Assembly (NCBI GenBank): GCA_902363515.1
Contig: CABJAN010000033.1
Location: 1-30,607 of the forward strand
Direction: 5' to 3'
Length of the DNA: 30,607 nucleotides
Origin: Bacillota bacterium
GTDB lineage: Bacteria; Bacillota; Clostridia; Lachnospirales; Lachnospiraceae
The translations under genes were made by a program, and so were the position numbers. Under the pieces are notes generated by a model. It did no database searches, was not told the DNA's origin, and was given only the letters and a program-made list of their open reading frames with translations. Every line of letters begins with the position of its first letter. The first letter of the stretch is position 1. Below, piece after piece: positions 14,209 to 21,936 of this stretch.

Positions 14209-15147
14209 ATGGCAGTACAGAACAGTTTAGCAAACAGAACACAGAAAACAGGGATGGCCGTGTATTTGGCACAGGATGCAGTAAAGAAGCAGATTAACAG
14301 TGTGGTAGGTGGTAAAAACGGGACAAGATTTATTTCCAGTGTGGTAAGTGCAGTGCAGACTACACCGGCACTTCAGGAATGTACAAACCCCAGCATTCTA
14401 TCCGCTGCACTTTTAGGAGAAGCATTGAACCTTTCTCCTTCTCCACAGCTCGGACAGTTTTATATGGTACCATTCGATAATAAGAAAAAAGGTGTTAAGG
14501 AAGCCCAGTTCCAGCTTGGGTATAAGGGATACATCCAGTTAGCAAAGAGAAGTGGTGTCTATAAAAAAATCAATGTTATTTCGATTAAAGAAGGGGAATT
14601 AGTTCGATATAATCCGCTGGATGAAGAACTGGAAGTGAATTTTATTGAAGATGATTTTGTAAGAGAATCAACGCCTGCAATAGGTTATTACGCTATGTTT
14701 GAAGAAATCAATGGATATAAGCATAGCATCTACTGGTCAAAAAAGAAGATGCTTGCCCATGCAGAGAAGTATTCCCAGGCATTTAAAAGAAATGGTGGAG
14801 CAAAGTCCCTGGAACTTCTGGAGCAGGGAAAAATCCAGGAAAAGGACCTTTGGAAATATTCCTCCTTCTGGTTTAAGGACTTTGATGCTATGGCACATAA
14901 GACAATGATACGCCAGTTGATTAGCAAATGGGGAACTATGAGTGTTGATTTTCAGAAAGCCATTGATAAGGATATGACAGTGCTGCATGAGGATGGTTCT
15001 GTGGATTATGTGGAAAACCAGGTGGAAGCAGAAGAGAATGTAGCTGTGGAGCAGGAATATAAAGAAGTTCTGGTAGAATCAGAACAGGTAGAAGAAAGCA
15101 GCAGAGGTAACCAGCAAAGTCTTGAGGATGCGTTTTTTGCCCAGTAA
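14209..15147 (+). CDS. recT: RecT single-strand annealing protein
   Basis: A phage annealase of the RecT/Redbeta family, 312 residues. Conserved features are NPSILSAALLGEALNLSPSP, LGQFYMVPF, then FQLGYKGYIQLAKRSG and FDAMAHKTMIRQLISKWG. It coats single strands and anneals them to complementary DNA. The acidic C-terminal tail (rich in Val, Glu) is typical of the family and may contact single-strand-binding protein. It starts three bases after the DUF1351 gene. Confidence 0.95.
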   Translation: MAVQNSLANRTQKTGMAVYLAQDAVKKQINSVVGGKNGTRFISSVVSAVQTTPALQECTNPSILSAALLGEALNLSPSPQLGQFYMVPFDNKKKGVKEAQFQLGYKGYIQLAKRSGVYKKINVISIKEGELVRYNPLDEELEVNFIEDDFVRESTPAIGYYAMFEEINGYKHSIYWSKKKMLAHAEKYSQAFKRNGGAKSLELLEQGKIQEKDLWKYSSFWFKDFDAMAHKTMIRQLISKWGTMSVDFQKAIDKDMTVLHEDGSVDYVENQVEAEENVAVEQEYKEVLVESEQVEESSRGNQQSLEDAFFAQ

Positions 15148-15199
15148 CAGCAGAATGGGTCACGTTTTCGTGCCTTGATAATATATCACAAATACATAA

Positions 15200-15220
15200 G
15201 CCCCAGAGGTTTTCTGGGGC
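15200..15220 (+). repeat. Hairpin between recT and the resolvase gene
   Basis: GCCCCAGA-GGTTT-TCTGGGGC is a perfect 8-base-pair stem ending about five bases before the ribosome site of the resolvase gene. No T run follows. It may modulate translation or protect the mRNA end. Confidence 0.65.
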
Positions 15221-15237
15221 GGAAAGAGGTGATGGAC

Positions 15238-15564
15238 ATGAACAGCAGGCAGAAGGGCGCCAGGGGAGAACGGGAACTGGCAAACATCTTAAAGGGCTAT
15301 GGATATGAGGAGAGCCGGAGAGGACAGCAATATTGTGGAAGCAACGGAGATGCAGACGTGGTAGGGCTTTCTGGAATCCATATCGAATGTAAGAGGGTAG
15401 AAAAGCTAAATTTAGAAAAAGCTATGGAACAGGCAGAGCATGACCGGAAAGAAAACGAAAAACCGGCTGTCTTTCATAGAAAGGACAGGAAACCATGGCT
15501 TGTGACCATGAAACTGGAAGACTGGATGGAATTATTCCAGACATATGAAAAGCAGATCCAGTAA
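15238..15564 (+). CDS. Hjc-like Holliday junction resolvase or PD-(D/E)XK nuclease
   Basis: A 108-residue nuclease of the archaeal-Hjc-like group common in phages. KGARGERELANILKGYG carries the first Glu, GDADVVG the central Asp, and GIHIECKRVEKLNLEKAMEQ the E-x-K strand plus the conserved Gln. It would resolve branched DNA before packaging. ATG 15238 has AGAGGTG at six bases; the ATG at 15232 is too close. It completes the YqaJ-RecT recombination module. Confidence 0.85.
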   Translation: MNSRQKGARGERELANILKGYGYEESRRGQQYCGSNGDADVVGLSGIHIECKRVEKLNLEKAMEQAEHDRKENEKPAVFHRKDRKPWLVTMKLEDWMELFQTYEKQIQ

Positions 15565-15587
15565 TGCAATGAGAGGAGGGAAGAGGC

Positions 15588-16436
15588 ATGGGAAGGCTCA
15601 GAAAAGAAGGCAATGAGTTCTTTTCCTTTGATGTAGATTTCTTCTCGGATAAAAAGTTAAAAATTTTGAAAGCAAGATACGGAGCAGATGGTATCACATT
15701 ATACATCTATTTGCTCTGTGAAATTTATAAAAATGGGTTCTATCTAAAGGTAGACGAAGATTTTGAGTTCATTGTTTCAGATGATCTGAACATGAACAGT
15801 GATAAGGTGAAGCAGGTCTTGACATTCTTATTGGAACGGTCGATGTTTGATAAACAGCTTTTTCAGTCGGACGCTGTCCTGACCTCAACCGGAATACAGA
15901 GGAGGTACCAGCTCATGGTAAAATCCAGGGCTGTGAAAAACCCCATAAAAGTAGAGAGGTACTGGCTTCTTTCAGAAGAAGAAACGGAGACCTTTATTAA
16001 AGTGAACTCTTTTTTAGATAATTCCATGAATAATGAGAATAATTCCAAGAAAAATAATCTTAATTCCGAGAATAATGACATAAAAGAAAAGAAAGGAAAA
16101 GAAAAGAATATAGATAGAGATATAGGGGAAAAATCGGAGGTTACATTTGCTGATAAAGACCTGGAGGCAGCTTTCCAACTCTTCGTTACCTGTAGGACAC
16201 AGAACGGACACAAGCTGACGGAAGGGCAGATAATCCTTTTGAGGGAGGATGGTGAAAATAATCAGGAACGGATTGCTATAGTCAAGAAAGCTACTGTGAA
16301 TGGCTGGAAGAGTTTCTATCCTTTAAAGAAGCAGGATAGCAAAAAACAGAAGCCGAAGAGCAGCAATAAATTCAATAACTTCCACCAGAGGGATTATGAT
16401 ATGCAATCTTTGGAAAAACAATTATTAAATTCATGA
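15588..16436 (+). CDS. Phage replication protein, Lin1244/Lin1753-like N-terminal domain
   Basis: A 282-residue protein. The N-terminal domain (about 1-110; FFSFDVDFFSDKKLKILKAR and ITLYIYLLCEIYKNGFYL) fits the DUF4373/Lin1244-like wing-helix domain of phage replication initiators, relatives of DnaD. A low-complexity Asn/Lys/Glu linker (about 145-185) leads to a C-terminal DnaB-loader-like helical part ending NNFHQRDYDMQSLEKQL. It probably opens the phage origin and helps load host helicase; no separate DnaC-type loader is found in the window. Confidence 0.85.
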   Translation: MGRLRKEGNEFFSFDVDFFSDKKLKILKARYGADGITLYIYLLCEIYKNGFYLKVDEDFEFIVSDDLNMNSDKVKQVLTFLLERSMFDKQLFQSDAVLTSTGIQRRYQLMVKSRAVKNPIKVERYWLLSEEETETFIKVNSFLDNSMNNENNSKKNNLNSENNDIKEKKGKEKNIDRDIGEKSEVTFADKDLEAAFQLFVTCRTQNGHKLTEGQIILLREDGENNQERIAIVKKATVNGWKSFYPLKKQDSKKQKPKSSNKFNNFHQRDYDMQSLEKQLLNS

Positions 16437-16450
16437 AAGGATACAGTGTT

Positions 16451-16618
16451 ATGCAAGCATTATACACCATACAGGAAGTCGCAATTTTCATGTTTCAGAT
16501 TTGTGGTTTCCTGATGGGATTGTTGGCAATCTGGATATTGGTACTGGCGGGAGCGGAACTTTACCGATACCGGAAGTGCCAGATGGATAAAAACAAGAGG
16601 AGAAAGAAGTGGGGGTGA
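16451..16618 (+). CDS. Small membrane protein
   Basis: A 55-residue protein with one membrane helix (about 8-34: VAIFMFQICGFLMGLLAIWI) and a strongly basic C-terminus. AAAGGA at 16436-16441 supports ATG 16451; the upstream ATG 16433 overlaps the previous stop but has no ribosome site. Function unknown. Confidence 0.55.
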   Translation: MQALYTIQEVAIFMFQICGFLMGLLAIWILVLAGAELYRYRKCQMDKNKRRKKWG

Positions 16619-16622
16619 CGGT

Positions 16623-16844
16623 ATGGATAAGAAAGACTTAATCCCAGGAAAAACATATCTCCGCAAGCATAGCAAGACCCTACATGGAAGATTCGGAGAA
16701 AAGGAAGCCAAAGCAGAAGGCTACATAGAATGTATGCAGGTAACACCAGCCGGAGCAGTGTTCTTCCAGAGCGGGAATTTGCTGAAACTAACAGATGCTG
16801 AGATAGAGAAGGAGGTATGGGAAGATGGACGAAAAGAAAGTTAG
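16623..16844 (+). CDS. Hypothetical small phage protein
   Basis: A 73-residue soluble protein. The opening DLIPGKTYLRKHSKTLHGRF and the strand-rich centre YIECMQVTPAGAVFFQ suggest a small beta-barrel. No family recognised. It overlaps the next gene by 20 bases, in the early accessory operon. Confidence 0.65.
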   Translation: MDKKDLIPGKTYLRKHSKTLHGRFGEKEAKAEGYIECMQVTPAGAVFFQSGNLLKLTDAEIEKEVWEDGRKES

Positions 16845-17097
16845 AGAAGCAATAGAAGATTTTAAAAAATTAGCGGAGTTATTGCAAAATAAAGAAAGTG
16901 CTGCTGTTGAACATTGTAATATAGCCATTGAAGCGCTGGAAAAGCAGTTGCCAAAGAAACCGAAGGAAGAAAAGGATGCTTACACTTCTAAACTTGGGGA
17001 ATTTAGAGTAGGAAAATGTCCGAATTGTGAAATGGAAGCATCAGACCGGTTTGACATATGTATAGATTGTGGACAGAAATTAGATTGGAGAAAGTGA
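16825..17097 (+). CDS. Small zinc-ribbon protein
   Basis: A 90-residue protein with an N-terminal helical part and a C-terminal zinc ribbon: Cys65-x2-Cys68 and Cys79-x2-Cys82 (KCPNCE and ICIDCG). AAGGAGG is nine bases from the ATG. Such proteins are frequent in early regions of Firmicute phages; role unknown. Confidence 0.7.
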   Translation: MDEKKVREAIEDFKKLAELLQNKESAAVEHCNIAIEALEKQLPKKPKEEKDAYTSKLGEFRVGKCPNCEMEASDRFDICIDCGQKLDWRK

Positions 17098-17098
17098 T

Positions 17099-17512
17099 AT
17101 GAACGTACTTGAGAAGATTTTGGAAGAGATAGAAGAAAGAAAACAAGAGCATCTATGCAATGCGGAGCTGGAAATAGAGGAAACAGTTAATAGAATGGAG
17201 GAATTGAATTGGGTGTGTGCCCTTATCTACTACATGGAAGAAGTTAAGAAGGCAAATGTACAGACCAATGACGATTGGATTCCTTATACAGAACAGAACA
17301 TACCTAAAAAAGAAGGGATATACCTTGTAACGTGTGATAATAAAGAATATCCGGTAAAAAGAATGAGGTTTAAAGAAAATTTATGGTACTGGTATTACGG
17401 GATATATGATGGAAGAATTTTAGCCTGGAAGCCACTTCCAGAACCATACAGAGCAGCAGATAAGGCAGACTGGAAAGAGAATATGCTTAATACCTTTCTG
17501 GCTGGACATTAA
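17099..17512 (+). CDS. DUF551-like phage protein
   Basis: A 137-residue protein. The N-terminal helix (about 1-58) precedes a domain with DDWIPYTEQNIPKKEGIYLV and ILAWKPLPEPYR, the pattern of the DUF551 family (W-P....P..G.YLV....WKPLPEPY). DUF551 is common in phages; its function is not known. It begins one base after the zinc-ribbon gene. Confidence 0.8.
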   Translation: MNVLEKILEEIEERKQEHLCNAELEIEETVNRMEELNWVCALIYYMEEVKKANVQTNDDWIPYTEQNIPKKEGIYLVTCDNKEYPVKRMRFKENLWYWYYGIYDGRILAWKPLPEPYRAADKADWKENMLNTFLAGH

Positions 17513-17540
17513 GTAAATTAACCTTTAGTGGAGGTAGATG

Positions 17541-17723
17541 ATGAAGAATATAGACATTATAAAAAGCGCAAGTGAGGAAGATTTAATTGAAATTCTCTAT
17601 GAACAGGATTTTGAATGTGATGAAAGATGCCCAGATTTTGAATACGGATGTTTTAAAACGTGTGAGCATGACCATGGACGGGATTTTATACGAGACTGGC
17701 TTAATGAGGAAAAACAAATTTAG
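17541..17723 (+). CDS. Small cysteine-containing phage protein
   Basis: A 60-residue acidic protein with five Cys residues in its middle (CDERCPDFEYGCFKTCEHDHG) that could bind zinc. GGAGG is six bases before ATG 17541. The ribosome site TTTAGTGGAGGTAG recurs almost exactly before the next gene. Function unknown. Confidence 0.6.
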   Translation: MKNIDIIKSASEEDLIEILYEQDFECDERCPDFEYGCFKTCEHDHGRDFIRDWLNEEKQI

Positions 17724-17735
17724 TGGAGGTAGTCA

Positions 17736-17993
17736 ATGGAAGACAGATGCATATGTTGCGGGGAAATCATCCCAGAGGGAAGGCAAGTATGTTGGACATG
17801 CGAGAAAGGAGAAGTAAAGATGAATAAAGAAGGATACAAAGACCCTACTGCAGAAATAGCAGTACATAGAGCCAGCCGGATGCCAAAGCATATCTGGAAT
17901 ATCTTTAAGGAGCTGAATCTGGCAGCAGGGAAGTCCGGGGTGGAAGTTACGGAAATCAGGGACAAGGAGACAGGGAAGAAGTACAGGAGGTGA
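17736..17993 (+). CDS. Zinc-knuckle protein, possibly two joined small proteins
   Basis: An 85-residue protein. The N-terminal part CICCGEIIPEGRQVCWTC gives Cys5/8 and Cys19/22, a zinc knuckle. The C-terminal part (from residue 29, MNKEGYKDPTAEIAVHRAS) resembles a separate phage protein usually seen alone before the late regulator. A strong GAAAGGAG lies before that internal ATG (17820), so the C-terminal protein may also be made separately. Confidence 0.65.
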   Translation: MEDRCICCGEIIPEGRQVCWTCEKGEVKMNKEGYKDPTAEIAVHRASRMPKHIWNIFKELNLAAGKSGVEVTEIRDKETGKKYRR

Positions 17994-17998
17994 TTCCG

Positions 17999-18475
17999 GT
18001 GGAGGTAACAAAGGATATACTAATCCAATATTGCGAACTCCGGGAGGAAATCAAAGATTTAAGAGAAAGGATAGACAGAGATGAGCTGAGATTGCAGAAA
18101 ATTGAGGAAGAGGGAGTAGTATCAGACACAGTTACTGGAACCAGGGCAGATGGCACTATAGGCAGTATCAAGATAACTGGCTTCCCCATTCCTGAATACA
18201 GTACGGTAAAGGCTATGTTAAAAAAGAGAATAGCAAAACTGCAGATTATGGAAGATGAGCTGCATGAGGCAGTGAATGCGGTAGATGATTTCATAAATGC
18301 GATTCCAAAGAGTGATTTAAGACAGATATTCAGGCTTTATTACATAGATGACCTGACGTGGGATATGGTAGCCATGAAGATGAACTATCGCTATCCAAAG
18401 AGAAAGACAGAGTACACAAAGGATAATTGTAGAATGAGGCATAATAGATATCTGGGGAAAGAAGAAAATTTATAA
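17999..18475 (+). CDS. Phage late-transcription regulator, ArpU/RinA-like
   Basis: A 158-residue protein. It has a helical coiled-coil N-terminal part (REEIKDLRERIDRDELRLQK) and a C-terminal sigma-region-4-like helix-turn-helix (RQIFRLYYIDDLTWDMVAMK, then DNCRMRHNRYL). Such proteins are the last early gene before the packaging module and switch on late transcription. I chose GTG 17999, eight bases after AGGAGG; the GTG at 17990 overlaps that site. A promoter-like site with TGTTCGC repeats lies directly downstream. Confidence 0.78.
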   Translation: MEVTKDILIQYCELREEIKDLRERIDRDELRLQKIEEEGVVSDTVTGTRADGTIGSIKITGFPIPEYSTVKAMLKKRIAKLQIMEDELHEAVNAVDDFINAIPKSDLRQIFRLYYIDDLTWDMVAMKMNYRYPKRKTEYTKDNCRMRHNRYLGKEENL

Positions 18476-18478
18476 AAT

Positions 18479-18518
18479 GTTCGCCTATGTTCGCTTTTTC
18501 TGTGATAGTATTTATACT
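18479..18518 (+). promoter_or_regulatory. Predicted activator-dependent late promoter
   Basis: Two direct copies of TGTTCGC (18479-18485 and 18489-18495) end in a non-consensus -35, TTCGCT (18490-18495), followed after 17 bases by TATACT (18513-18518). A good -10 with a poor -35 covered by repeats is the signature of an activated promoter. The regulator encoded immediately upstream is the natural activator. Confidence 0.6.
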
Positions 18519-18524
18519 GGGAAC

Positions 18525-18667
18525 AGAAACAAGATAGTTTCATAATAAGTACTCCTTTTTGTATGGCATGGCAGCAGGGTATCACAGCCCTGTTGCTGTA
18601 TCAGGCTCAGACGGTAACGCCTTTGCAGAGAAAAGCATAGAGACCGTCAACTCCCAATACTTTATCT
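18525..18667 (+). ncRNA. Structured leader RNA at the head of the late region
   Basis: Between the late promoter and the terminator at 18668 no frame is convincing. The sequence is GC-richer than its surroundings and folds: GCAGCAGGG (18571-18579) pairs with CCCTGTTGC (18588-18596), and GACGGT near 18609 pairs with ACCGTC near 18642. It could be a small RNA ending at the terminator or a cis-acting antitermination leader. This is inference from sequence only. Confidence 0.5.
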
Positions 18668-18699
18668 AAAAAATGCCCTGCTTCGGTGGGGTATTTTTT
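18668..18699 (+). terminator. Strong intrinsic terminator with UUCG loop
   Basis: AAAAAATGCCCTGC-TTCG-G arm pairs with GTGGGGTATTTTTT through a C(TTCG)G tetraloop at 18681-18686; a six-T run ends it. It separates the leader from the cargo gene. Confidence 0.88.
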
Positions 18700-18700
18700 G

Positions 18701-18729
18701 TTGAAAAATAGCATTTTTTAGAATAGAAT
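18701..18729 (+). promoter_or_regulatory. Promoter of the cargo gene 18755-19609
   Basis: TTGAAA 18701-18706, 17 bases, TAGAAT 18724-18729. With a terminator before it and another after the gene, this makes a self-contained cargo unit. Confidence 0.75.
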
Positions 18730-18754
18730 AGAAAAGTAAGGAGATGGGAACAAT

Positions 18755-19609
18755 ATGAAATTTACAGTGAAATATAAAAAACAAAAATATGAAGTATCGT
18801 TACTTGATAAAATGAATATAGAGGCTATAAAATTTGTTTTAATTTTAAAGAGATTTGTAAGAGGTGCAAGGCGATTAATTCCACAGAATTTGATTCTTTA
18901 TATGTGGGTCACGCTGTTTTGGATTGCTTTTGGAATAATAACGTATAATTGTGGTATTATTTATAAAGCGCCTTGTGAGTATACTATTTGGGACACGATT
19001 TGGGAATTAAAAAATTCATATTTTACTTCGGTTGTTTTAACATTACTAATAACAAGCTATAACCAAAATAAAGGATATAGAGATAAATTAGAGAAACAAC
19101 ATTATTTTTATTACGAGATAATATGTAGTTTTGATAAATTATTTAAACCTTTTATTGGAGATGAAATTCTGCATTATATGCCTTTTTATAATAACAAATG
19201 TCTTTCATCTACAATAGATTATATTAAAAACAATGGCTTAATGGACGGGTTAGATGAAGATAGTTTAATTGAGTCGATAAATGATGTTTTAGAAAAAATT
19301 ACCTTGTTAAAACATCTTGAAAATAATGGAGGCGTTATAGGAAAGAGTAATAGTAATTTTATGACAGATATTATTACAACAGAAGGTAAGCTAAAGAAAA
19401 TTAAATCCAATCCTAAAAGCATTATAGTAGAATTGGACGAGATTTCACGGGATCTGCTTGAAATTGTTGCAGATATAAGAAGACCTTGGAGATGGGATAT
19501 TGAGAATGATATAAAAATACTTCAATTGTTAAATAAAGAAAATGACATAGAAAGCCAGTTTTATTACAAAATGCATTTATCGGGGCATACATTTAGTGAT
19601 GCTAGGTAA
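18755..19609 (+). CDS. Unknown two-span membrane protein, cargo gene
   Basis: A 284-residue protein, markedly AT-rich compared with its neighbours. A basic N-terminal region precedes two membrane segments (about 47-69, LILYMWVTLFWIAFGIITY, and about 88-103, SYFTSVVLTLLITSY) and a cytoplasmic helical domain of about 180 residues. No enzyme motif was recognised. AAGGAG precedes the ATG. Own promoter, flanking terminators and odd composition mark a moron, acquired separately from the phage core; a role in excluding other phages is plausible but unproven. Confidence 0.8.
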   Translation: MKFTVKYKKQKYEVSLLDKMNIEAIKFVLILKRFVRGARRLIPQNLILYMWVTLFWIAFGIITYNCGIIYKAPCEYTIWDTIWELKNSYFTSVVLTLLITSYNQNKGYRDKLEKQHYFYYEIICSFDKLFKPFIGDEILHYMPFYNNKCLSSTIDYIKNNGLMDGLDEDSLIESINDVLEKITLLKHLENNGGVIGKSNSNFMTDIITTEGKLKKIKSNPKSIIVELDEISRDLLEIVADIRRPWRWDIENDIKILQLLNKENDIESQFYYKMHLSGHTFSDAR

Positions 19610-19657
19610 AATGTAGAGTTTTGATATTTCATCATAAAAATAAAACAAGAAAAGTAA

Positions 19658-19682
19658 GGCACCCATCCCGGGTGTCTTTTTT
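19658..19682 (+). terminator. Terminator after the cargo gene
   Basis: GGCACCC (19658-19664) pairs with GGGTGTC (19670-19676) and is followed by six T residues. It lies 11 bases before the phage tRNA. Confidence 0.88.
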
Positions 19683-19693
19683 AATCCCCATAA

Positions 19694-19767
19694 GGACCCT
19701 TAACTCAGTAGGTCAGAGTACCCGGCTCATAACCAGGAAGCCCTGGGTTCGAATCCCAGAGGGTCCA
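19694..19767 (+). tRNA. Phage-encoded tRNA with CAT anticodon
   Basis: A 74-base cloverleaf: acceptor 19694-19700 with 19760-19766, D stem ACTC/GAGT, anticodon loop CTCATAA, T stem CTGGG/CCCAG with TTCGAAT. CAT reads as Met, or as Ile(AUA) if the C is changed to lysidine. The anticodon stem CCCGG/CCAGG has a C-A mismatch at the middle pair. It sits directly before the terminase genes, between a terminator and terS. Confidence 0.92.
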
Positions 19768-19799
19768 TTTACAAAACAAACGAAGAGAGGTGGTGATGT

Positions 19800-20693
19800 T
19801 TGGATGGAGAAGTAAAGGCAACAAATGCAGAACTTGCCTATCAGGATTACTTAAAAGGCATGAAGTACAAAGAAATAGCCGAGAAATATGGCGTGACTAT
19901 AAATACAGTAAAGTCCTGGAAAACCAGATACAAATGGTCAAAGGATGGTAAAAAAAGTGTGCACACAAAAACAGGAAAGGTGTGCACACAAAAAACTGAT
20001 AAAAATAATGTGAAAAAAGAAGCCATTGCAGAAGCGGTTGAGCAAGTAATAGAAAATGCTGAACTTACCGATAAGCAAAGGCTTTTTTGTTTATATTATG
20101 TGAAGTGTTTTAATGCTACAAAGGCATATAAGAAGGCATACGGATGTAGTTATGAAACGGCAATGACAGAAGGAAGTAAAACCCTAAGAAACCCTAAGAT
20201 AAAGGAAGAAATTATCAGGTTAAAGCAAAACCGCCTAAACCGGGAAATGCTAGACGAATCTGATATTTTCCAGAAGTACATGGATATAGCTTTTTCAGAT
20301 GTAACAGATTTCGTAGAATTTGGCCAGGAGGATGTTCCAGTGATGGCAGTATATGGACCGGTACAGGTAAAAGATGAGGAAACAGGAGAAAAGAAAACCC
20401 TCACGAAAAGAGTGAATGTTGTTCGTTTCAAAGATTCCTCAGAAGTAGATGGAACCCTAATTGCAGAAGTAAAACAGGGAAAAGATGGTGCAAGCATTAA
20501 ACTGCCGGACAGAATGAAAGCTCTGGAATGGCTTGCAGAACATATGTATATGGCAACAGAGGAACAAAGAGCAAGAATTGAAAATATAAAGGCTAAGACA
20601 GAACAAATAAAAGGTTCCGGACAGGATGAAACAGAGGATAAGGTGATGAAACTGTTTGAAGCCATTGGAGGCGCATTAGATGCTGAATCTTAG
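19800..20693 (+). CDS. terS: Phage terminase small subunit
   Basis: A 297-residue DNA-recognition subunit. An N-terminal helix-turn-helix ([20 protein letters not shown], about 24-43) is followed by a Lys-rich linker and the terminase_2-type core ([20 protein letters not shown] and [14 protein letters not shown]). The start is TTG 19800 with GAGAGGTGG seven bases upstream; an ATG at 19796 is out of frame. It binds the packaging site and activates the large subunit. Its linker DNA holds two GTGTGCACAC palindromes that may be that site. Confidence 0.93.
   Translation: MDGEVKATNAELAYQDYLKGMKYKEIAEKYGVTINTVKSWKTRYKWSKDGKKSVHTKTGKVCTQKTDKNNVKKEAIAEAVEQVIENAELTDKQRLFCLYYVKCFNATKAYKKAYGCSYETAMTEGSKTLRNPKIKEEIIRLKQNRLNREMLDESDIFQKYMDIAFSDVTDFVEFGQEDVPVMAVYGPVQVKDEETGEKKTLTKRVNVVRFKDSSEVDGTLIAEVKQGKDGASIKLPDRMKALEWLAEHMYMATEEQRARIENIKAKTEQIKGSGQDETEDKVMKLFEAIGGALDAES
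19957..19995 (+). repeat. Two GTGTGCACAC palindromes, 23-base period, in terS
   Basis: GTGTGCACACAAAAA occurs at 19957-19971 and again at 19980-19994. Each contains the perfect 10-base palindrome. They encode a similar VHTKTGK / VCTQKT pair in the linker of the small terminase. Tandem sites inside terS resemble packaging sites of other phages. Confidence 0.8.
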
Positions 20694-21936
20694 CAAAGCA
20701 TATACACCAAAGCAAATAGAAATTCTAAGAGCATGTAGAAATACAGACTGGTTTCTACTCATAAATCATGGGGCAAAACGGTCTGGGAAAACGCAGTTGG
20801 ATAATGATATCTTCTTACAGGAGTTGATTCGTGTTAGAAAAACTGCAGATAAACTGGGAATTGATACACCACAGTACATTCTTGCTGGATATTCCATGGG
20901 AAACATTCAGGATAATATTTTGACGGAGTTATCCAATAAATATGGATTTCAATTTAAATTTGATAAATTCAATAATTTTACTTTATTTGGGGTAAAGGTA
21001 ATACAGACATCACATGGGAATATCAGTGGACTTGGGCGCATCCGAGGAATGACAGCTTTTGGTGCTTATATCAACGAAGCATCTTTGGCAAATCAGGAAG
21101 TATTTGACGAAATCAAGGCAAGGTGTTCGGGACCTGGTGCCAGAATTATTGCAGATACCAACCCAGACCATCCGGAACACTGGCTGTTGAAAGATTATAT
21201 AAAATCAACAGCAGCAGGCATTATGAATTTCCATTTCTGTTTGGATGATAACACCTTCCTGGATGAGCGCTATAAAAAAAATATCAAAGAATCTACGCCA
21301 AAAGGAATGTTTTATGATAGGGGTATTAACGGGGCGTGGGTTTCTGGAGAAGGGGTTGTGTATCCTGATTTTGACCAGAATGTTCATGTGATTACGCCAT
21401 TGCAGGCAAAGCAAATTATCTTTGACAGGGTGTTTTGTGGAGTTGACTGGGGATGGGAACACTGGGGTGCTATTGTGGTGGTTGGTGTTAAAGGCAGCAG
21501 CTACTATATTGTTGAAGAACATGCTGCACAGCATAAGTATATTAAAGACTGGATAACAGTAGCGAAGGATATCATCAGACGTTATGGTGATGTCCCTTTT
21601 TATTGCGATCCGGCAAGACCAGAACATATTGCAGCGTTTCAGAATGCAGGCATTAACGCTTACATGGGGAACAATCGTGTTCTTTCTGGCATTGAAGCCA
21701 TTGCTACTTTAATGACGAACAAACAATTTTTTATTGTATATTCACAGTGCCCAAGGTTCAGGGAAGAAATTTACAAATATATCTGGAAGAAAAATACCGG
21801 AGAACCATTAAAAGAAAATGATGATGCTCTCTGTGCGATACGATATGGTATTTATTCTGATATGACAGTAAATGAAATTGAGCTACCTGGACAAAGCATG
21901 GCTGAACAGGCAGAGAAATTGAAAGGAATGTTTTAA
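20680..21936 (+). CDS. terL: Phage terminase large subunit, PBSX type
   Basis: The packaging motor and nuclease, 418 residues. The ATPase part has Walker [11 protein letters not shown] (about 29-38) and a Walker B-like segment FGAYINEAS (about 127-135). The C-terminal RNase H-like nuclease shows acidic residues in [22 protein letters not shown] and [12 protein letters not shown]. It overlaps terS by 14 bases and ends directly before the portal gene. It is complete. Confidence 0.96.
   Translation: MLNLSKAYTPKQIEILRACRNTDWFLLINHGAKRSGKTQLDNDIFLQELIRVRKTADKLGIDTPQYILAGYSMGNIQDNILTELSNKYGFQFKFDKFNNFTLFGVKVIQTSHGNISGLGRIRGMTAFGAYINEASLANQEVFDEIKARCSGPGARIIADTNPDHPEHWLLKDYIKSTAAGIMNFHFCLDDNTFLDERYKKNIKESTPKGMFYDRGINGAWVSGEGVVYPDFDQNVHVITPLQAKQIIFDRVFCGVDWGWEHWGAIVVVGVKGSSYYIVEEHAAQHKYIKDWITVAKDIIRRYGDVPFYCDPARPEHIAAFQNAGINAYMGNNRVLSGIEAIATLMTNKQFFIVYSQCPRFREEIYKYIWKKNTGEPLKENDDALCAIRYGIYSDMTVNEIELPGQSMAEQAEKLKGMF

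Noticed and set aside
19621..19815. Plus-strand frame across terminator and tRNA
   Set aside because: It overlaps a terminator and a complete tRNA cloverleaf and has no ribosome site.
19957..19995. CRISPR-like repeat
   Set aside because: Only two short copies inside a coding gene, with an eight-base interval; no array anywhere in the window.
20150..20665. Minus-strand frame of 171 codons opposite terS
   Set aside because: Composition is that of an antisense shadow, and terS is certain.
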